Assembly (NCBI GenBank): GCA_029007415.1
Contig: JAQXHT010000102.1
Location: forward strand, 1-9,071
Reading direction: 5' to 3'
DNA: 9,071 nucleotides
Source of the DNA: a bacterium
GTDB taxonomy: Bacteria > Bacillota_I > Bacilli_A > RF39 > UBA660
Part shown: positions 7,422 through 9,071 of the stretch, piece by piece
Layout of the letters: every line of letters begins with the position of its first letter
Numbering within the stretch: the stretch's first letter is position 1
Notes under the pieces: model-generated
What the model was told of the DNA's origin: nothing
The model's database searches: none
Seen by the model: only the letters and a program-made list of their open reading frames with translations
Made by a program: the position numbers and the translations under genes

Positions 7422-8354
7422 CTATTTTATTTTTTCTATCACTCTAAGTCTCGCACTATGTGCCCGATGATTTTCTTCTTCCTCTACCTCAGTTGGTACT
7501 ATGCCTTTCTTTGTTATTATTTTAAAGTCTGGCAACTTATCAGCGGGAATATTAGGAAGACCTTTACTTAGTGAATCTACTTCACTTACTTTTCTAAAGG
7601 TATCTTTTACTATCTTATCTTCTAGTGAATGAAAGGTTATTACTGCTAATCTTCCTCCTACATTAAGTAATGATAATGAATCATTAAGTGATGATACTAA
7701 AACATCCAATTCTTTATTAACTTCTATTCTAATCGCTTGAAATATTTGTTTGGCAGGATGTTTTTTAAGTCTTTCTTTGATAGGAACAGCTTCTTTAATG
7801 ATATCTACTAATTCCAAGGTAGAAGTTATCTCTTTTTCTTGACGTTTTTTGACGATGTTTCGAGCTATATTTCTGGCAAATTTACTTTCTCCATATTGTT
7901 TAAATATTCTTGTTAATTCACTTTCCGAATAAGTATTAACAACTATTTTTGCTGTGAGTGGATTTTCTCTATTCATCCGCATATCAAGAGTTGCATCATT
8001 ATTATAGCTAAAACCACGTTCACTGTTATCAAGTTGATAACTAGACACCCCTAAGTCATATAATATAGCGTCAACTTTAGTGACATTTCGTTTTAATAAT
8101 TCTTCTTTTGCTTCACTAAAGTTAGCATGAATAAGTTCAAAGTTATCACCTATAGCACTAAGACGATTCCTACTATAGGTAAAAACTTCACGGTCTTGGT
8201 CGAAGGCGAACAAGTAACCCTTTTTTATTCTTTTTAATATTTCACTACTATGTCCAGCAAACCCTAAGGTCATATCTACTGCAACAGAGTCTTCTTTTAA
8301 AGAAAGAGAGTCAACTGCCTCTTGTAGTAAAACGCTTTTATGTATTTCTTTCAT
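7422..8354 (-). CDS. rsmH: 16S rRNA (cytosine(1402)-N(4))-methyltransferase RsmH
   Basis: RsmH (MraW) uses S-adenosylmethionine to methylate N4 of C1402 in the 16S rRNA decoding centre. The 310 residues match the family length. Family signatures in order are HKSVLLQEAVD (5-15), the SAM-binding DMTLGFAGHS (27-36), DLGVSSYQLD (100-109), ERGFSY (112-117), LDMRM (123-127), IFQAIRIEVNKEL (204-216), FHSLEDKIVK (241-250) and the C-terminal HRAHSARLRVIEK. The ATG has a GAGGAAGGA site (8365-8373) ending 10 nt upstream. The gene is normally second in the dcw operon after mraZ. Here the remains of mraZ occupy that upstream slot, so rsmH is now the first intact gene of the transcript. ftsL begins 16 bp downstream. 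Confidence 0.97.
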   Translation of the reverse strand: MKEIHKSVLLQEAVDSLSLKEDSVAVDMTLGFAGHSSEILKRIKKGYLFAFDQDREVFTYSRNRLSAIGDNFELIHANFSEAKEELLKRNVTKVDAILYDLGVSSYQLDNSERGFSYNNDATLDMRMNRENPLTAKIVVNTYSESELTRIFKQYGESKFARNIARNIVKKRQEKEITSTLELVDIIKEAVPIKERLKKHPAKQIFQAIRIEVNKELDVLVSSLNDSLSLLNVGGRLAVITFHSLEDKIVKDTFRKVSEVDSLSKGLPNIPADKLPDFKIITKKGIVPTEVEEEENHRAHSARLRVIEKIK

Positions 8355-8409
8355 TCTTAAACAGTCCTTCCTCTAGTTTTAGCTGGAGTAGTATAGTTTC
8401 TAGTTCATT

Positions 8410-8680
8410 CTACTTTTCGCTTATAAAATTTTTGTCCACTTTTACTTTCCATACACTTTTTCTAAGTAGACTATTAAGTAGCAATGATGATATGACTATT
8501 TTCTTATTAAATCGCTTTATCGCAAGTGGAAGCACCTGATAAAAAATTCCAGCGAATCGTCTAACATCATTTTTAATAAAAGGTAGAAGAGAAGGCTTGC
8601 AAGTTATAGTTTCAAAGTTTGATAGTGGATAAATATCTTCTTTTGAAACTCTAGTGTATGGTAAAGTTTCCTATAAGCTT
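8410..8680 (-). pseudogene. mraZ: Degenerate mraZ (transcriptional regulator MraZ remnant)
   Basis: MraZ is an AbrB-fold DNA-binding protein usually encoded at the head of the dcw operon. Here an 86-codon frame without a usable start runs from 8670 to a TAG at 8410-8412. From YPLSNFE (codon at 8631) through KNDVRRFAGIFY to IVISSLLLN it aligns without gaps, by eye, to the family pattern (YP...W..I..K...LP...KD.R.F.R.FF...I.SSLLN). Upstream in another frame, CTT ATA GGA AAC TTT then CAT ACA CTA resembles the N-terminal M-(F/L)-x-G-x-(Y/F)-x-HTL-D pattern. A ribosome-site-like AGGGGG (8687-8692) lies 6 nt before AAG at 8678-8680, where ATG is expected. GGA to TAT spans 40 nt instead of about 117, implying a deletion near 77 nt. 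The DxxGR motifs are missing, and TAG stands near a position often held by Trp. Recognisable similarity may continue to about 8370. A divergent short protein using a non-standard start is possible but unlikely. Confidence 0.8.
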
Positions 8681-8689
8681 AACAATCCC

Positions 8690-8717
8690 CCTACCTTGCT
8701 CCACTTTGTTCCACTGC
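8690..8717 (-). promoter_or_regulatory. MraZ-box direct repeats (three, 10-bp phased)
   Basis: On the minus strand GCAGTGG (8711-8717), AAAGTGG (8701-8707) and AAGGTAG (8691-8697) follow one another at exact 10-bp intervals. This matches the tandem MraZ operators described upstream of mraZ (TGGG repeats with 5-nt spacing in E. coli, AAAGTG-type repeats in Mollicutes). The first two units are good and the third is degenerate. They lie just downstream of the predicted transcription start, and the last one runs up to the ribosome site of the decayed mraZ. Confidence 0.7.
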
Positions 8718-8722
8718 TTATT

Positions 8723-8754
8723 ATTATATTACACATTTTCTATTTTTTTGTAAA
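8723..8754 (-). promoter_or_regulatory. Probable promoter of the mraZ(pseudo)-rsmH-ftsL-pbpB operon
   Basis: On the minus strand TTTACA (8749-8754) serves as the -35. Two overlapping -10 candidates exist: TAATAT (8726-8731) at 17 bp spacing, and a perfect TATAAT (8723-8728) at 20 bp, which is too long for that -35. Transcription would start about 8716-8720, immediately before the MraZ boxes, leaving a leader of over 350 nt that includes the mraZ remnant before rsmH. Confidence 0.6.
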
Positions 8755-8764
8755 TAGGTTTACA
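8749..8764. repeat. Operator-like palindrome over the operon -35
   Basis: TGTAAA (8749-8754) and TTTACA (8759-8764) form a perfect 6-4-6 inverted repeat. Its inner-facing half is the -35 hexamer of the minus-strand promoter. On the minus strand the outer edge continues into AAAGTGT (8762-8768), which fits an extra MraZ-type half box. It may be a regulator binding site, but an AT-rich palindrome this short could also be chance. Confidence 0.4.
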
Positions 8765-8855
8765 CTTTCTTTGCAAGACATTTTTCGACTTTTTTTGAAC
8801 ATTTATGTAAAATGGTGTAAAAGTTAAATTTTTACTTTTTTAGGGTAGATTTTGC

Positions 8856-8884
8856 AAATTCAGGTACTTGTTCGACCTGAATTT
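8856..8884 (+). repeat. Perfect 10-bp inverted repeat with T-rich 3' flank
   Basis: AAATTCAGGT (8856-8865) and ACCTGAATTT (8875-8884) pair perfectly around a 9-nt loop. On the plus strand the stem runs into TTTCATTTT, giving a terminator-like form. The minus-strand side has no T-run. No gene reads into it on the plus strand within the window, so it could be a leader attenuator, the end of a short RNA, or a protein-binding site. Confidence 0.6.
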
Positions 8885-8933
8885 TTCATTTTGCCAGCTG
8901 AATTTAACAAATTGAGGGGTATTTAGTAGAGGA

Positions 8934-8960
8934 AAATGCCAAATTCCCGATTTGCTATTT
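8934..8960 (+). repeat. Imperfect 11-bp hairpin in the leader of the divergent gene
   Basis: AAATGCCAAAT (8934-8944) can pair with ATTTGCTATTT (8950-8960) around a 5-nt loop. As RNA the stem has nine Watson-Crick pairs, one G-U pair and one C-C mismatch. It is the second of three consecutive pairing elements upstream of the plus-strand gene. Confidence 0.45.
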
Positions 8961-8974
8961 AGTTTTGAACCTGT

Positions 8975-9018
8975 TAAGATGGTGTCACTTTTTCGAAAAA
9001 GCAAAAATAATCATCTTA
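8975..9018 (+). repeat. Nested inverted repeats next to the divergent gene's ribosome site
   Basis: An outer 7-bp pair, TAAGATG (8975-8981) with CATCTTA (9012-9018), encloses a perfect 14-bp palindrome CTTTTTCGAAAAAG (8988-9001). The outer stem ends 3 nt before the AAGGAG ribosome site. Folding could influence translation of the gene at 9034, or the palindrome could be an operator. Confidence 0.5.
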
Positions 9019-9033
9019 TGGAAGGAGACAAAT

Positions 9034-9071
9034 ATGAATAACAATTTCATTAGTATCTTATCAGATACAAC
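9034..9071 (+). CDS. Start of a divergent protein of unknown function (runs off window)
   Basis: The ATG at 9034-9036 is preceded by AAGGAG (9022-9027) with a 6-nt spacer, an excellent ribosome binding site, and the frame is open to the window edge. Only 12 complete codons are visible: MNNNFISILSDT followed by AC. This is too short to assign a family. The opening is loosely reminiscent of PD-(D/E)XK nuclease family transposases, which often begin with a short polar stretch then a hydrophobic x-x-L-x-D-x-T pattern, but I would not name it on that basis. It is transcribed away from the division cluster, marking the cluster boundary, and its leader carries several inverted repeats. No clear promoter was found close to it. 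Confidence 0.7.
   Translation, partial: MNNNFISILSDT

Noticed and set aside
8433..8458. Further AAAGTGT/AAAGTGG matches on the minus strand
   Set aside because: They fall inside the mraZ remnant and are not spaced at 10-bp intervals, unlike the repeats at 8690-8717.
8410..8670. The 86-codon frame as a new small gene
   Set aside because: It lacks a plausible start codon and ribosome site, and its residues align with MraZ. A pseudogene explains it better.
8760..9033. A known structural RNA (tRNA, 6S, RNase P RNA, common riboswitch)
   Set aside because: I found no cloverleaf, conserved RNase P core or recognisable aptamer consensus on either strand; only short inverted repeats are visible.

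Overview
The window comes from an AT-rich, wall-forming, low-GC Gram-positive bacterium (Bacillota, Bacilli or a Mollicutes-adjacent uncultured lineage). The evidence is a minus-strand division cluster with a PASTA-bearing penicillin-binding protein, a Firmicutes-type FtsZ tail, GGAGG/GGTGA ribosome binding sites, and the start of a SigK-type sporulation sigma factor. The standard code fits: tryptophan is TGG, and the six complete genes stop at TAA or TAG.

Layout, in the minus-strand direction of transcription (high to low coordinates): a promoter (8723-8754) and three 10-bp-phased MraZ-box repeats (8690-8717); a decayed mraZ (about 8680-8410); then rsmH, ftsL and a class B PBP (pbpB/ftsI type) with gaps of about 15 bp. 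A second likely promoter (4882-4910) precedes ftsA and ftsZ. A short hairpin plus T-run (2439-2461) ends that unit. A consensus sigma-A promoter (2402-2430) then drives priA, and 42 bp later the sigK-like gene begins and runs off the left edge. On the plus strand, a divergent gene begins at 9034 and runs off the right edge. It is preceded by about 270 bp of intergenic DNA rich in inverted repeats.

Together the genes form a reduced dcw cluster. RsmH methylates 16S rRNA. FtsL and the PBP are septal wall-synthesis components. FtsA tethers FtsZ filaments to the membrane. The usual middle of the cluster (murE, mraY, murD, ftsW/spoVE, murG, divIB) is absent between the PBP and ftsA. PriA (replication restart) and the sporulation sigma factor follow ftsZ.

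The most notable observation is the mraZ remnant. It has lost its start codon, about 77 nt of its N-terminal region and its DxxGR signature, and it ends early, yet the promoter and MraZ boxes remain. The second is the repeat-rich leader of the divergent gene. No wholly new system is evident.
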